NCBI RefSeq assembly: GCF_030580655.1
Contig: NZ_JAUQTB010000004.1
Span: forward strand, 124,001 to 188,000
Origin: Paenibacillus lacisoli
GTDB lineage: Bacteria > Bacillota > Bacilli > Paenibacillales > Paenibacillaceae
Reading direction: 5' to 3'
Length of the DNA: 64,000 bases
The position numbers and the translations under genes were made by a program. Shown here piece by piece: positions 37,788 to 46,159 of this stretch (its first letter is position 1; each line of letters starts with the position of its first letter). The notes below the pieces were generated by a model. That model was not told where the DNA came from and did no database searches. It was given only the letters and a program-made list of their open reading frames with translations.

Positions 37788-38063
37788 ATGTTCAGGAAAT
37801 TAACTACTGCTTGTCTGGCCCTGCTGCTGCTTGGCGGTACGATGGCAGCTGTCCCTGCTGCCAATGCCCAAGGAAGCGGGGCTGCACAGAAATATAAGAA
37901 CTGTACTGAGCTCCGCAAAGACTACAAGGGCGGAGTCGCACGCAGTGCCACTGTGAAGAACAAAGGCGGGAAAACCAAATACAAACCGTTTGTCTCTCAG
38001 GCGCTGTATGACCGGAACAGCGGCCTTGATCGGGATAAAGACGGAATAGCCTGTGAAAAATAA
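37788..38063 (+). CDS. Secreted excalibur calcium-binding domain protein
   Basis: Secreted protein of 91 residues. ATG 37788 follows AAGGAAGGAGAG. The signal peptide (residues 1-27) ends near NAQGSG. The remainder is one excalibur domain: YKNCTELRKDY at its start and the EF-hand-like DRDKDGIACE at its end, with two Cys that likely form a disulfide and Asp residues that bind calcium. Such domains occur at the surface, often fused to nucleases; here it is alone. It follows the M50 gene by 48 bp. Confidence 0.9.
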   Translation: MFRKLTTACLALLLLGGTMAAVPAANAQGSGAAQKYKNCTELRKDYKGGVARSATVKNKGGKTKYKPFVSQALYDRNSGLDRDKDGIACEK

Positions 38064-38082
38064 CGGATGTATCCGGCATAAA

Positions 38083-38119
38083 CCAAAAAACCACGATGAA
38101 CTTCATCGTGGTTTTTTGG
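38083..38119. terminator. Bidirectional terminator
   Basis: Nearly perfect palindrome with arms AAAAAACCACGATG and CATCGTGGTTTTTT between convergent genes. Confidence 0.93.
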
Positions 38120-38150
38120 CGCGAGAGTAAGTTAGCCAAACACTAATCTC

Positions 38151-39131
38151 TTAATTCTGCTTGTCTGTATCCGGCTCATGATTCCAGTTCTGTACACCGT
38201 TATCCTCCAGGATGGCCAGCAGCGCATCCGAGATATCCGGATCAGTCAGCAGCTTGTCCCTTACACGGAATTTAATATCATCCGCATCCGCCAACGTAAG
38301 CCCCTTAACCAGCTCGATATATCCTTCGACATGGTACGTGCGGCCCTCCTGTAGAATACGCATCCGGTTAATGTCCGTCACCTGCGGATCAGCCAGGATA
38401 ATGGCAGCTACCTTGTCCTCAATGTCTTTGGGAGCTGCGACGCCAATCAAGCCAACCATGTTGTCATAGCCCACTTTGAATACGACGCCGATCATCAGAA
38501 AGCCGATCAGAATCGTGGCAATGCCGTCCAGCAGCTTGAAATCGGTAAAAGTCGATACCACAACCGCAATGAGAGCCAGCAGGGAACCCGTCGTAGCGAC
38601 AAGATCCTCATAAAATACAAGACGTGTCGGCGGGGCTGCCCTGCCCACGTTTTTGAAGGCGGATCCGAAAACAGCCATCCCCTTGGCCCCCGAGCGGGTT
38701 TCATGCGCGATCTCACGCATCGCCTTGGTCAAGACGTAACCATCCACCCCGATCGAGATCGCCAGCACAATGACATTCAGCAGCAAATGAGAAGCATGCG
38801 CCGGATGCGAGAGCATATGAAAGCCTTCAAGAATAGTCTCATAAGCCATAATAGATACAACGATAACTGCGGCCATACAGAAAATATTGATGACCCGGCC
38901 GAAGCCGACCGGGAATTTGCGTGAAGGGCTCCGCTCTGCCAGCACACTCCCCGTGAATACAAACCCTTGATTAATGGCATCGGCGATGGAATGCATGGCT
39001 GATGCAAACATGGCCCCGCTGCCGCTAAAAGAGGCTGCAATCCCTTTTAATATCGCAATACCCGTGTTCCCCAGTGCGGCTGCAGCCGATGAGGTGTTGC
39101 CTTTTTTAAGTGTCTCGATCAATGAGCCCAT
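38151..39131 (-). CDS. Cation diffusion facilitator (CDF) family metal transporter
   Basis: Membrane antiporter of 326 residues exporting divalent metal such as Zn, Mn or Fe in exchange for protons. Six helices occupy about residues 15-225. The first metal site is suggested by HSIAD in helix 2 (near residue 47), and EDLVATTGSLLAL in helix 5 supplies the second half. A cytoplasmic metallochaperone-like domain (about 235-310) follows. The ATG lies 13 bases from GGAGG, rather far. Metal specificity cannot be told from sequence. Transcribed alone from the minus strand. Confidence 0.9.
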   Translation of the reverse strand: MGSLIETLKKGNTSSAAAALGNTGIAILKGIAASFSGSGAMFASAMHSIADAINQGFVFTGSVLAERSPSRKFPVGFGRVINIFCMAAVIVVSIMAYETILEGFHMLSHPAHASHLLLNVIVLAISIGVDGYVLTKAMREIAHETRSGAKGMAVFGSAFKNVGRAAPPTRLVFYEDLVATTGSLLALIAVVVSTFTDFKLLDGIATILIGFLMIGVVFKVGYDNMVGLIGVAAPKDIEDKVAAIILADPQVTDINRMRILQEGRTYHVEGYIELVKGLTLADADDIKFRVRDKLLTDPDISDALLAILEDNGVQNWNHEPDTDKQN

Positions 39132-39265
39132 GTGTACTGCTGAACCTCCATTTCAAATTCTCCTGTTTGTTATATTGTATCCACGGAGGATTGGATTGAA
39201 AAGGAAATTAATTAACAAGTCTGAAGGTATATCTAAACATTTATGATAAAAATCGGCTGAAACGT

Positions 39266-40051
39266 TTAATTGCGAATTTCATTAATCCTTTTTCCACTTA
39301 GAAAGGCATGTCCCATCGTCAAATTTATCACCGTTTGAAATCCGTATTTTTCATACAACTTTCCGACCCAATCATTTATCGGGTATACCCAAAGCTGCTT
39401 TACGCCTCTGTTTTCTACCTCTTTTTGAATATAGTGAATTAATTCTCCTATCAAACCCTTGCCTCTATATTCTTCAACTGTAGCTACACTTTCCATTCGA
39501 ATGTGTTTCTCATCTTCAAAGATACAAGCTGTTGAGCAGGGGACACCATCGTATCTGAGAAGGTAATGCGTGAAGAACGGATGATTGAATTGTTCCCTGT
39601 ACACCTTTTCAATGGATTCCTTTCCTCCAAACTCTTTAATGCTTCCCTCAACATCCAGGGCTTCTTGATAATTTTCATCTGTAACTACTTCGATAACAAC
39701 ATGTTTATTATTCCTTATCTCAATCACTTGGTTATTCCACAGCTGAATAGGACTGTCCAGCTCCTCATAACCGAAGCCTCTAATTTTCAATTCATGAATG
39801 AGCTTCTGCTGAACTTCAACATTATAGATATACAACCGGGGTACAATCTTCTTGGCCTGATAAAATTGAATAATCTCGTCGGGCATTAACTGAGGATTCC
39901 TACACTCATCAACAATATGAGCATGATTGGAATCATAGTAACCGGGTTGGTTTTCATTATAAAAAAACGGTCCCCATGAGGTGTCCTTTCGTTTTGAAAA
40001 GGCCCCCAGATACGAAATATCAAGCATTAAAAGCTCCCTTACGTTTAACAT
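39266..40051 (-). CDS. GNAT-family N-acetyltransferase, AT-rich
   Basis: Predicted acetyl-CoA-dependent acetyltransferase of 261 residues. ATG 40051 follows GGAGGAA. The C-terminal half is the GNAT domain, with the acetyl-CoA loop VEEYRGKGLIGEL near residue 195 and LYEKYGFQTV near residue 235. The N-terminal half is a separate domain (NENQPGYYDSNHA) found in some two-domain GNAT proteins. Base composition is visibly lower in G+C than all neighbours (one 60-base line near 39661 has only about 16 G/C), a sign of horizontal acquisition. The substrate is unknown. Confidence 0.85.
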   Translation of the reverse strand: MLNVRELLMLDISYLGAFSKRKDTSWGPFFYNENQPGYYDSNHAHIVDECRNPQLMPDEIIQFYQAKKIVPRLYIYNVEVQQKLIHELKIRGFGYEELDSPIQLWNNQVIEIRNNKHVVIEVVTDENYQEALDVEGSIKEFGGKESIEKVYREQFNHPFFTHYLLRYDGVPCSTACIFEDEKHIRMESVATVEEYRGKGLIGELIHYIQKEVENRGVKQLWVYPINDWVGKLYEKYGFQTVINLTMGHAFLSGKRINEIRN

Positions 40052-40154
40052 GGCTTCCTCCGGTGTCCGTCATATTTTTCAAAACCTATCGAATCTGTAA
40101 AAAAACGTTCTAACGGGTTGTTAAAATTCATATTTAATCCACTTTTATAATAGA

Positions 40155-40173
40155 GTTCAGCAGGAGGCTGAAC
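40155..40173 (+). other. Small inverted repeat upstream of the 360-residue protein
   Basis: GTTCAGC and GCTGAAC flank AGGAG just downstream of a TATAAT sequence (40146-40151); it may be an operator or a 5' stabilising hairpin. Confidence 0.35.
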
Positions 40174-40222
40174 ATACACAGACAGATGCGCAACCATCTT
40201 ACATTCCAGGGAGGAAAACAGG

Positions 40223-41305
40223 ATGAACAGCAATGTACAGGTTTTGCCCGTAGAGACACTCAGCGTTCCAGGTAATATCAATGTGGACATGGCCTCCGCT
40301 TCCGGCGGAGGAAAACGCAGACTTATGGTCAGCGATAACCCTGAGACGCTCACACCCCAAAGCCTGCCGGAGAACACCGGGACGCTCTGGCATGATGTAG
40401 TGCAGACAACACGCCATTCCGTGAAGCACCGGATTTTCGGCTGGCATTACAACCTGACTGGTGTGGATGTACAGATCGGGGTGACTGTCGAGAACAAGTG
40501 CTCCGACCGGATTGAAGTCCGCCACATTGAGCGAAGTCTGGTTATCAGCCCAAGCGACGGCAATTGGCTGATTGACGTGGGGCAGAAGCTGGCGGTCGAT
40601 TGTATCGGCGGTACACTGGAAGCCATTCGCCCGGTCGATCCTTACAAATTCGGTGCAGGTAACGCTCTCCTAGAATCGTTCGGGCTCCCCGCTGGCAGTC
40701 TGGCCGGATTTATTTATGAATTTACCGTGGAACATGCGGACGGGCGCGGCAGTCTCGATTATAGGGTCCGGACCGTGGCCAGCAAAGATGCGGAAACGGA
40801 TCTGCGGGAGATCACCGCTCCCGCTCTGCCAGCTCTCCCGCCTCCTCAAGGGCACCCTCGCGGCGTATGGCCGTTCTCGCTCACAGATGCTGTGACACCT
40901 GTCTACACAGTAGGCACCAGCGCCAACTACCGTGCCTGTGCTTCCAAGACACTCAGTGGTGGGGTGCCTGCGGATCTGCTGTATCGCGCCGCTTCAAGCC
41001 TGCTGGAGCCTGCGCTCGATAACAGCGGACAGTTCGGTGCCGTCTACCAGGTAACCATTCCGATCCGCAATACGGGCAGTGAGACGAAGACCGTACGAAT
41101 TCGCATCAATCCTCGCGGCGGCGCCTTCGCCGGTGCCGTTCGGGTCGGAGACGATGTGTACGGAGTCCCTCTGCTCCGCGACAATACTAAAGCTTGCCGC
41201 ATAGCTGACCTTGCTGTTGCTCCAGGCGAGACCGCGTTCACCTTCCAATTTATGACCGGCGGAGCATCAAGCACACCGCTTGGCATCTATGTCACTACGG
41301 AGTAA
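40223..41305 (+). CDS. Hypothetical protein, 360 residues
   Basis: Protein of unknown function. ATG 40223 follows GGGAGGAAA. No signal peptide or membrane segment is present. The sequence is beta-rich, with two apparent halves: residues 1-200 (YNLTGVDVQIGVTVENKCSDRIEVRHIERSL is strand-like) and 215-360 (VYQVTIPIRNTGSETKTVRIRINPRGG), joined by a Pro-rich linker near residue 200. The second half resembles an immunoglobulin-like domain of the kind seen with interaction or structural roles. I do not recognise a family. Transcribed alone, with a terminator after it. Confidence 0.72.
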   Translation: MNSNVQVLPVETLSVPGNINVDMASASGGGKRRLMVSDNPETLTPQSLPENTGTLWHDVVQTTRHSVKHRIFGWHYNLTGVDVQIGVTVENKCSDRIEVRHIERSLVISPSDGNWLIDVGQKLAVDCIGGTLEAIRPVDPYKFGAGNALLESFGLPAGSLAGFIYEFTVEHADGRGSLDYRVRTVASKDAETDLREITAPALPALPPPQGHPRGVWPFSLTDAVTPVYTVGTSANYRACASKTLSGGVPADLLYRAASSLLEPALDNSGQFGAVYQVTIPIRNTGSETKTVRIRINPRGGAFAGAVRVGDDVYGVPLLRDNTKACRIADLAVAPGETAFTFQFMTGGASSTPLGIYVTTE

Positions 41306-41313
41306 AAGCATAA

Positions 41314-41347
41314 AAAGGCACTCCAGAGCCAAATCCGGGGTGCCTTT
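41314..41347. terminator. Bidirectional terminator
   Basis: Arms AAAGGCACTCC and GGGGTGCCTTT (one G-U) between convergent genes, T-rich on the minus strand. Confidence 0.85.
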
Positions 41348-41365
41348 CTGCTGATTAGTTTTCAT

Positions 41366-42388
41366 TTACCTTACTGATAGCGGATGAGCTGTCGGTTTGC
41401 CGAACAGGTAACCCTGCGCCAGCGTAATGCCGGCTTCCCTGCAGAACCGGAATTCCTCAGGCCGCTCGATTCCCTCAGCCAGGACCTGCCCTCCGAAACG
41501 GCTGGCCGATTCAATAATTTCGGAAATCTGACGCTGCTTCTCGGTATCGGTATCACAGCCATCCACAAGGCCGCGGTCAATTTTAACATAGTCCGGTTCC
41601 AGATGACGCAGGACCTCAACCGTGGAATAACCAGAGCCGACATCATCCAGCGCTACAGAAATGCCGTTCTGACGGTATACATCAAAGATCCGCTGCAGCC
41701 GTGCCATGCTCTCGATCTTCTCCGTCTCGACCACCTCGAACACGAAATCGTTGGGATCCTGCTCCAGCCGTTCAATCGCTTCAAAGGTATGCGTCAGACA
41801 GTATTCAGGATTATAGATAGAGGAAGGCAGGAAGTTGATGAAACGTTTGAAGCCTCTGGGCAGAAACTGGGCACCTGTCTCGATCGCAGAAATCCGGGCT
41901 GCGCGGTCCAGGAATGAATGCAGGCCTGTTGTCCGTGCCACATCAAACAATTTATAAGGTTGAAAAGGAGCGCCACCCTGCGAGGGCCGAAGCAGAAATT
42001 CATAACCCACGACCGCTTGGGACCGGTCAACGATCGGCTGCATATGACTGGTAAACTGGCGGTCTATGATAATGCTGACGATATCGTAATTCTCCACTCT
42101 CTGTTCCATCAGGCTAAGAGGAAACCAGTTTTCCGGGATATCACTTTTGCTGCCATCAATGGATAAAGTCAGACCGTTCTTCAATTCCTCCGGCAGCTTG
42201 CGAAGGCTCCGAAGCATGTACAGCAGCTGCTCCCGGTCCTGATATAATATGCAAGCCGTGCCATTCTCAATTGCAACAAAATAGCCCTCATCTTCCAAAT
42301 GGTGAATCAGTACGGGAGTCGTGGGCAGAAACCTAACGGTTCCTTGGTCCTCAATGGGTTGGATTGCTCTGCAGCCGCTGCACGTCAT
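41366..42388 (-). CDS. EAL-domain c-di-GMP phosphodiesterase
   Basis: Cytosolic protein of 340 residues. ATG 42388 follows AAGGAGGAG. The EAL domain fills about residues 110-335. The signature Glu is in YEFLLRP (EFL in place of EAL), and further catalytic residues appear in INFLPSS, FEVVETE, LDDVGSGYS, VKIDRGLV, AEGIE and GYLFGKP, so it is probably an active phosphodiesterase lowering c-di-GMP. The N-terminal 100 residues are a small domain opening with CSGC, a possible metal or redox pair. It may balance the GGDEF/HD-GYP protein encoded at 61.5 kb. Confidence 0.9.
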   Translation of the reverse strand: MTCSGCRAIQPIEDQGTVRFLPTTPVLIHHLEDEGYFVAIENGTACILYQDREQLLYMLRSLRKLPEELKNGLTLSIDGSKSDIPENWFPLSLMEQRVENYDIVSIIIDRQFTSHMQPIVDRSQAVVGYEFLLRPSQGGAPFQPYKLFDVARTTGLHSFLDRAARISAIETGAQFLPRGFKRFINFLPSSIYNPEYCLTHTFEAIERLEQDPNDFVFEVVETEKIESMARLQRIFDVYRQNGISVALDDVGSGYSTVEVLRHLEPDYVKIDRGLVDGCDTDTEKQRQISEIIESASRFGGQVLAEGIERPEEFRFCREAGITLAQGYLFGKPTAHPLSVR

Positions 42389-42567
42389 GGGGCTCCTCCT
42401 TGATCGCTATAATCTGTCAAGCATAGTCATTTTTTTCCTCGCTTGTTACGATTATAGCACAAATGTCCTATTTATTCTGAGTTTTTTCTGCGCTCTACTG
42501 ATTCTCAGGTATCATTTTTTTCGTTTTTAACAGGAGGGCGACTTAAATTCCCCCGTTTTTATTAACC

Positions 42568-42600
42568 CAAAAAGCGCCCCATGTAAACACGGGACGCTAA
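42568..42600 (-). terminator. Terminator of the PNPOx-like gene
   Basis: On the minus strand AGCGTCCCGTGT pairs with CATGGGGCGCT and is followed by five T residues, 25 bp past the stop. Confidence 0.75.
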
Positions 42601-42624
42601 GAACTGTCATCTATCGGCAGAAAT

Positions 42625-43059
42625 TTATCTCTCCCATACCTGACGGCCGGTATCCTTGCTGCTGTATTCAATACGGGTCGGTGTAATATCCAGAATTACA
42701 TAATCCGGATCCTCCGGTCCCTCGAACCACTGCTTCAGCTCATCATTCCAGACTTTACTGCGCAGCTCTTCATTTTTGGTGATATCAGCGGTGCCCTCGA
42801 TCTCCACCACTTCCTTGGTTCCGCCAGCCTCGTAGCCCAGCAGCAGAGCAATGTTGGAATTCTGCTTTAATTCCTCTACTTTGTGGGTTTTACGGTCGGT
42901 CACAAGATGAATGTTCAATCCATCATTAAATACGGCCATATAACGTACTTTGGGCTTACCCGCTTCAACGGTCCCGAAGGATCCGAATTTATTGTTACTG
43001 ATCGCCTGAACGATCGCCTGTTCCAGCTGGGTACGGTCCATTACCTGGGTTTTGTTCAT
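42625..43059 (-). CDS. Pyridoxamine 5'-phosphate oxidase-like, general stress protein type
   Basis: Flavin-binding split-barrel protein of 144 residues. ATG 43059 lies nine bases after GAAAGGAG; TTG two codons upstream is less likely. The fold is indicated by GSFGTVEAGKPKVRYMAVFNDGLNIHLVTDRKTHKVEEL (positions about 25-65) and the C-terminal YVILDITPTRIEYS. Such proteins (for example B. subtilis YdaG) are stress-induced and bind FMN or deazaflavin; the substrate is unknown. A 17-base near-palindrome with GTAC ends (43088-43104) lies just upstream and could be an operator. Confidence 0.83.
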   Translation of the reverse strand: MNKTQVMDRTQLEQAIVQAISNNKFGSFGTVEAGKPKVRYMAVFNDGLNIHLVTDRKTHKVEELKQNSNIALLLGYEAGGTKEVVEIEGTADITKNEELRSKVWNDELKQWFEGPEDPDYVILDITPTRIEYSSKDTGRQVWER

Positions 43060-43087
43060 GTCCAAAAACTCCTTTCACAAAGTAAGT

Positions 43088-43104
43088 GTACAACTATAGT
43101 GTAC
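43088..43104. promoter_or_regulatory. Near-palindrome upstream of the PNPOx-like gene
   Basis: GTAC...ACTATAGT...GTAC is almost symmetrical and overlaps a possible minus-strand -10 TATAGT; a repressor site is possible. Confidence 0.35.
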
Positions 43105-43131
43105 CCGTAGCATGGACAATTGAACCCTTGG

Positions 43132-44430
43132 TCAGCCCTTCGGGTGCGGCGCAGTCAGTTTTTCCATTCCGCCGACATACGGCTGCAGCGCCTTAGGAAT
43201 TCGTATCGAACCATCCGCTTCCTGATGATTCTCCAGCAAGGGAATAAGAATGCGCGGAGCGGCAACCGCTGTGTTGTTCAGCGTGTGACAGTAGCGGAGC
43301 TGGCCCTTCTCATCCCGGTAACGGATGTTGGCACGGCGGGCCTGGAAATCCAGCAGATTCGACGACGAATGCGTTTCACCAAACGCCCCGCGCCCTGCCA
43401 TCCATGTCTCGATATCCCACTGTTTGAACGTCTTTTGTGACATATCTCCTGTACAGACAGCCATGACACGGTAAGGCAGCTCCAGCAGCTGCAGAATCTG
43501 TTCAGCATGAGCTGTAATCTCAGTATGCAGTAATTCCGAAGTCTTCAGGCTGCCTTCACAGATCACCACCTGCTCTACTTTGGCAAACTGGTGAACCCGG
43601 TACAAGCCGCGCACATCCCGTCCGGCCGAACCTACTTCACGGCGGAAGCATGCCGATATCCCCGCCAGCCGGATCGGTTCCCGGACGTCCACCGTCTCTC
43701 CGGCATAATACGAGATAAGCGGTACCTCCGAGGTGCCAGCCAGCCAGCGGTTTTCTTCTGCGATCCGGAAGGTCTGGTTCTGTCCGCTCGGGAAGAAGCC
43801 GGTATGCTCCAGCGCCTCACCGCGGACCATAAGCGGTACCTCCATCGGAACAAAGCCCTTCTCACAGAGCAGATCCAGTGCCAGCTGCTGGACAGCCCGG
43901 TGAAGCAGCAGCCCGGCACCCTTCAGATAATAACTGCGCGCCCCTCCTGTCTTGACACCGCGTGTGATATCTACGATGCCATGCAGCTCGCCAAGTTCGA
44001 CATGATCACGGATCGGAAAATCAAAGACGGGTAATTCTCCGACGTGCCGTACCACCACATTATCTGCATCGCTTGCTCCTCTTGGCGAATCCGGCGATAC
44101 GAGGTTAGGTACCTGCAGCAGCTTTTGGCGAATCGTTTCTTCGACGGCTGCCAGCTTCAGCTCCTCCTCGGTGATACGGTCATTCAGCTGCCGCATTTCC
44201 TGTCTGCACCGGACAGCTTCAGGATGCCCGCTCCCTTGTATCTTCAGCAGCCTCCCCATTTCAGCCGACCCTTCATTACGCTCCTGACGCCAAACTTCAA
44301 TACGTCCCAGCGTGTTCCGGCGCAGGACATCAAGTTCCAGCAGCTCCTCCACCGATACGTCCAGCCCCTTCAAGATAGCCGCCTCCTGCACCGCTTCCGC
44401 ATGCTCCCTGACCCATTTCATATCCAACAT
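43132..44430 (-). CDS. serS: Seryl-tRNA synthetase, second-copy (SerS2) type
   Basis: Class II aminoacyl-tRNA synthetase charging tRNA-Ser, 432 residues. ATG 44430 follows AAAGGAG. Residues 1-115 form the tRNA-binding coiled-coil arm. Class II motif 2 is FRREVGSAGRDVRGLYRVHQF near residue 280. Motif 3, usually NGSGLAVGR in SerRS, here reads NNTAVAAPRILIPLLENHQ. That divergent motif and the overall sequence mark it as the paralogous type rather than the housekeeping SerRS, which should be elsewhere. A T-box leader controls it. Such second copies can give resistance to SerRS inhibitors; that role is inference. Confidence 0.87.
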   Translation of the reverse strand: MLDMKWVREHAEAVQEAAILKGLDVSVEELLELDVLRRNTLGRIEVWRQERNEGSAEMGRLLKIQGSGHPEAVRCRQEMRQLNDRITEEELKLAAVEETIRQKLLQVPNLVSPDSPRGASDADNVVVRHVGELPVFDFPIRDHVELGELHGIVDITRGVKTGGARSYYLKGAGLLLHRAVQQLALDLLCEKGFVPMEVPLMVRGEALEHTGFFPSGQNQTFRIAEENRWLAGTSEVPLISYYAGETVDVREPIRLAGISACFRREVGSAGRDVRGLYRVHQFAKVEQVVICEGSLKTSELLHTEITAHAEQILQLLELPYRVMAVCTGDMSQKTFKQWDIETWMAGRGAFGETHSSSNLLDFQARRANIRYRDEKGQLRYCHTLNNTAVAAPRILIPLLENHQEADGSIRIPKALQPYVGGMEKLTAPHPKG

Positions 44431-44676
44431 TCCACTCGCTCCTTTATCTGATGTGAACGACAAAAAGCACCCCTCGTCACTTGGGACGAGGAGTGCTTGG
44501 ACTCGCGGTGCCACCCAATTTGCCTGAACGCAGAACGTTCAAGCCTCTTTGGTTCCGCGGTAACGGGCGGTGTCCGGTTCACTTAGGAACATGGCGGGCA
44601 CAGGCCGGCCAGTCTTGACGAGAACGCCTCCGAGTTGGATTCTCTTCACGGGCATAATTCATGTTTGGATTTATTG
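44431..44676 (-). ncRNA. T-box riboswitch leader (tRNA-Ser responsive)
   Basis: Leader of about 245 bases on the minus strand. The universally conserved T-box reads TGGGTGGCACCGCG (44504-44517 on the complement) and is followed by a terminator hairpin (44462-44498). Uncharged tRNA-Ser should stabilise the antiterminator and switch the synthetase on. The serine specificity follows from the gene; I could not assign the specifier codon with certainty. Confidence 0.9.
44462..44498 (-). terminator. T-box regulated terminator
   Basis: On the minus strand AAGCACTCCTCGTC pairs with GACGAGGGGTGCTT and ends in five T residues; its 5' arm competes with the T-box antiterminator. Confidence 0.9.
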
Positions 44677-44682
44677 TTAACC

Positions 44683-44711
44683 AGTATATAAGATAACATT
44701 CGGTAGATCAA
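44683..44711 (-). promoter_or_regulatory. Promoter of the T-box/SerS unit
   Basis: On the minus strand TTGATC (44706-44711), 17 bases, TATACT (44683-44688). Confidence 0.7.
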
Positions 44712-44761
44712 GCCTCTTGCTTGTTCCGTACCATCCAAAGGGACTCGGCTGTTCGTTTTGC

Positions 44762-44790
44762 TGGACACCCCGGTCCTTAAGGACTATAAT
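44762..44790 (+). promoter_or_regulatory. Promoter of the TPP riboswitch / thiamine operon
   Basis: TGGACA (44762-44767), 17 bases, TATAAT (44785-44790); eleven of twelve consensus bases. Confidence 0.75.
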
Positions 44791-44821
44791 CATCCTAGTA
44801 AATCCCGACAATCTGCATATA

Positions 44822-44923
44822 GCAACCAGGGGAGCTGGAACGGCCGGCTGAGAGTGTATCTTCGATACTGACCCTTATAACCTGATCTGGATAATGCCAG
44901 CGTAGGAATGTGTTTAATTGATG
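44822..44923 (+). ncRNA. TPP (THI element) riboswitch
   Basis: Conserved core words GGCTGAGAG, GACCCTTATAACCTGATCTGG, ATAATGCCAGCGTAGGAA in the right order (about 44844-44914). Thiamine pyrophosphate binding should favour the terminator at 44959-44986 and shut off the transporter operon that follows. Confidence 0.95.
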
Positions 44924-44958
44924 TGCCATGACGGCCATCCTTTTCCTTTGATGCGCAT

Positions 44959-44986
44959 GCGTCCCGAATAACGGGGCGCTTTTTTT
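44959..44986 (+). terminator. Riboswitch-controlled terminator
   Basis: Arms GCGTCCCG and CGGGGCGC, five-base loop, seven T residues, between the TPP aptamer and the first gene. Confidence 0.92.
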
Positions 44987-45060
44987 GTGAAGAATGACAG
45001 CTACGGGTTACACGGTTTTGCTGTGCGGCCTGCGGGTATAAGCAAAGGAGAGACAGTAAC

Positions 45061-46089
45061 ATGAAACGAAGCAAAGCGTGGATGCTCCCACTGACAGCCC
45101 TGATCATTCTGGCGTTGACAGCCTGCGGGGGCAGCAAACCGGACAGCCCAGGCACCTCGGAAGGGTCTGCAAAAGGCAGTGATAAGCCGCTGAAGGATGT
45201 CAAAGTGGTGCTGGACTGGACGCCGAATACGAATCATACCGGACTGTATGTGGCCAAAGAGAAAGGCTTTTACGAGAAGGAAGGACTTAACGTCGAGATT
45301 GTGCAGCCGGGGCAGGCTTCCGCTGACGACCTCGTCGCTTCCAACAAGATTCCCTTCGGGATCAGCTATCAGGAGAGCGTGACCCAGGCGCGGATTCAGG
45401 GTGTGCCTCTTGTATCCATTGCAGCTGTTATTCAGCACAATACCTCCGGCTTCGCCGCTCCAGTAGACCGCAGTATCCAATCACCCAAGGATTTTGAGGG
45501 CAAAACTTATGGCGGCTGGGGATCCCCTGTTGAGGAAGCCGTTATGAAATCCATCATGGACCTGCAGGGTGCTGATGTGAAGAAAGTCAAGAATATCAAT
45601 ATCGGCGATGCCGATTATTTTACAGCGGTCAAAAGGGATATTGATTTTGCCTGGATTTATTATGCCTGGACCGGTGTGGAAGCCGAACTGCGCGGTGAAC
45701 CGCTCGACATGCTGTATGTAAAAGATTACTCCAAAGATCTGGACTATTACACTCCGGTAATTGTGACCAATGAAGAGACGATCAAGAGCGATCCGGAGCT
45801 GGTCAAGTCATTCATGAAGGCTACTTCCGAAGGCTATAAATTCGCTATCGACAAGCCGGAGGAAGCCGCGGGTATTTTGTCCGCAGCAGTACCGGAGCTT
45901 GACAAAAAGCTGGTCGCTGCCAGCCAGAAATGGCTGAGTCCGCGTTACCAGGATGATGCTTCCCAGTGGGGAGTTCAGAAGGCGGAGGTCTGGAGCAACT
46001 ACGCCACCTGGATGTATGACCACAAGCTTCTCGATAAGCAGCTCGAGGCCGATAAGGCATTCACGAACGACTTTTTACCAAAAGAATAA
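45061..46089 (+). CDS. thiY: Thiamine-pyrimidine precursor ABC transporter, substrate-binding lipoprotein (ThiY-like)
   Basis: Extracytoplasmic binding lipoprotein of 342 residues for hydroxymethylpyrimidine or a formylamino-pyrimidine precursor of thiamine. ATG 45061 follows AAAGGAGAG. A lipobox LALTAC places the Cys near residue 21. The mature protein belongs to the NMT1/ThiY family: DWTPNTNHTGLYVAKEKGFY near residue 50 is the family start, and AWIYYAWTGVEAELRG a core element. The TPP riboswitch upstream and the ATPase and permease downstream make the role strong; which pyrimidine it binds is not certain. Confidence 0.9.
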   Translation: MKRSKAWMLPLTALIILALTACGGSKPDSPGTSEGSAKGSDKPLKDVKVVLDWTPNTNHTGLYVAKEKGFYEKEGLNVEIVQPGQASADDLVASNKIPFGISYQESVTQARIQGVPLVSIAAVIQHNTSGFAAPVDRSIQSPKDFEGKTYGGWGSPVEEAVMKSIMDLQGADVKKVKNINIGDADYFTAVKRDIDFAWIYYAWTGVEAELRGEPLDMLYVKDYSKDLDYYTPVIVTNEETIKSDPELVKSFMKATSEGYKFAIDKPEEAAGILSAAVPELDKKLVAASQKWLSPRYQDDASQWGVQKAEVWSNYATWMYDHKLLDKQLEADKAFTNDFLPKE

Positions 46090-46159
46090 ACCCGGCCTCA
46101 TTCAAGCAAATCATTTATAGATTTACCGGAAATTATTCATATAAAGGAGACGATAAATC

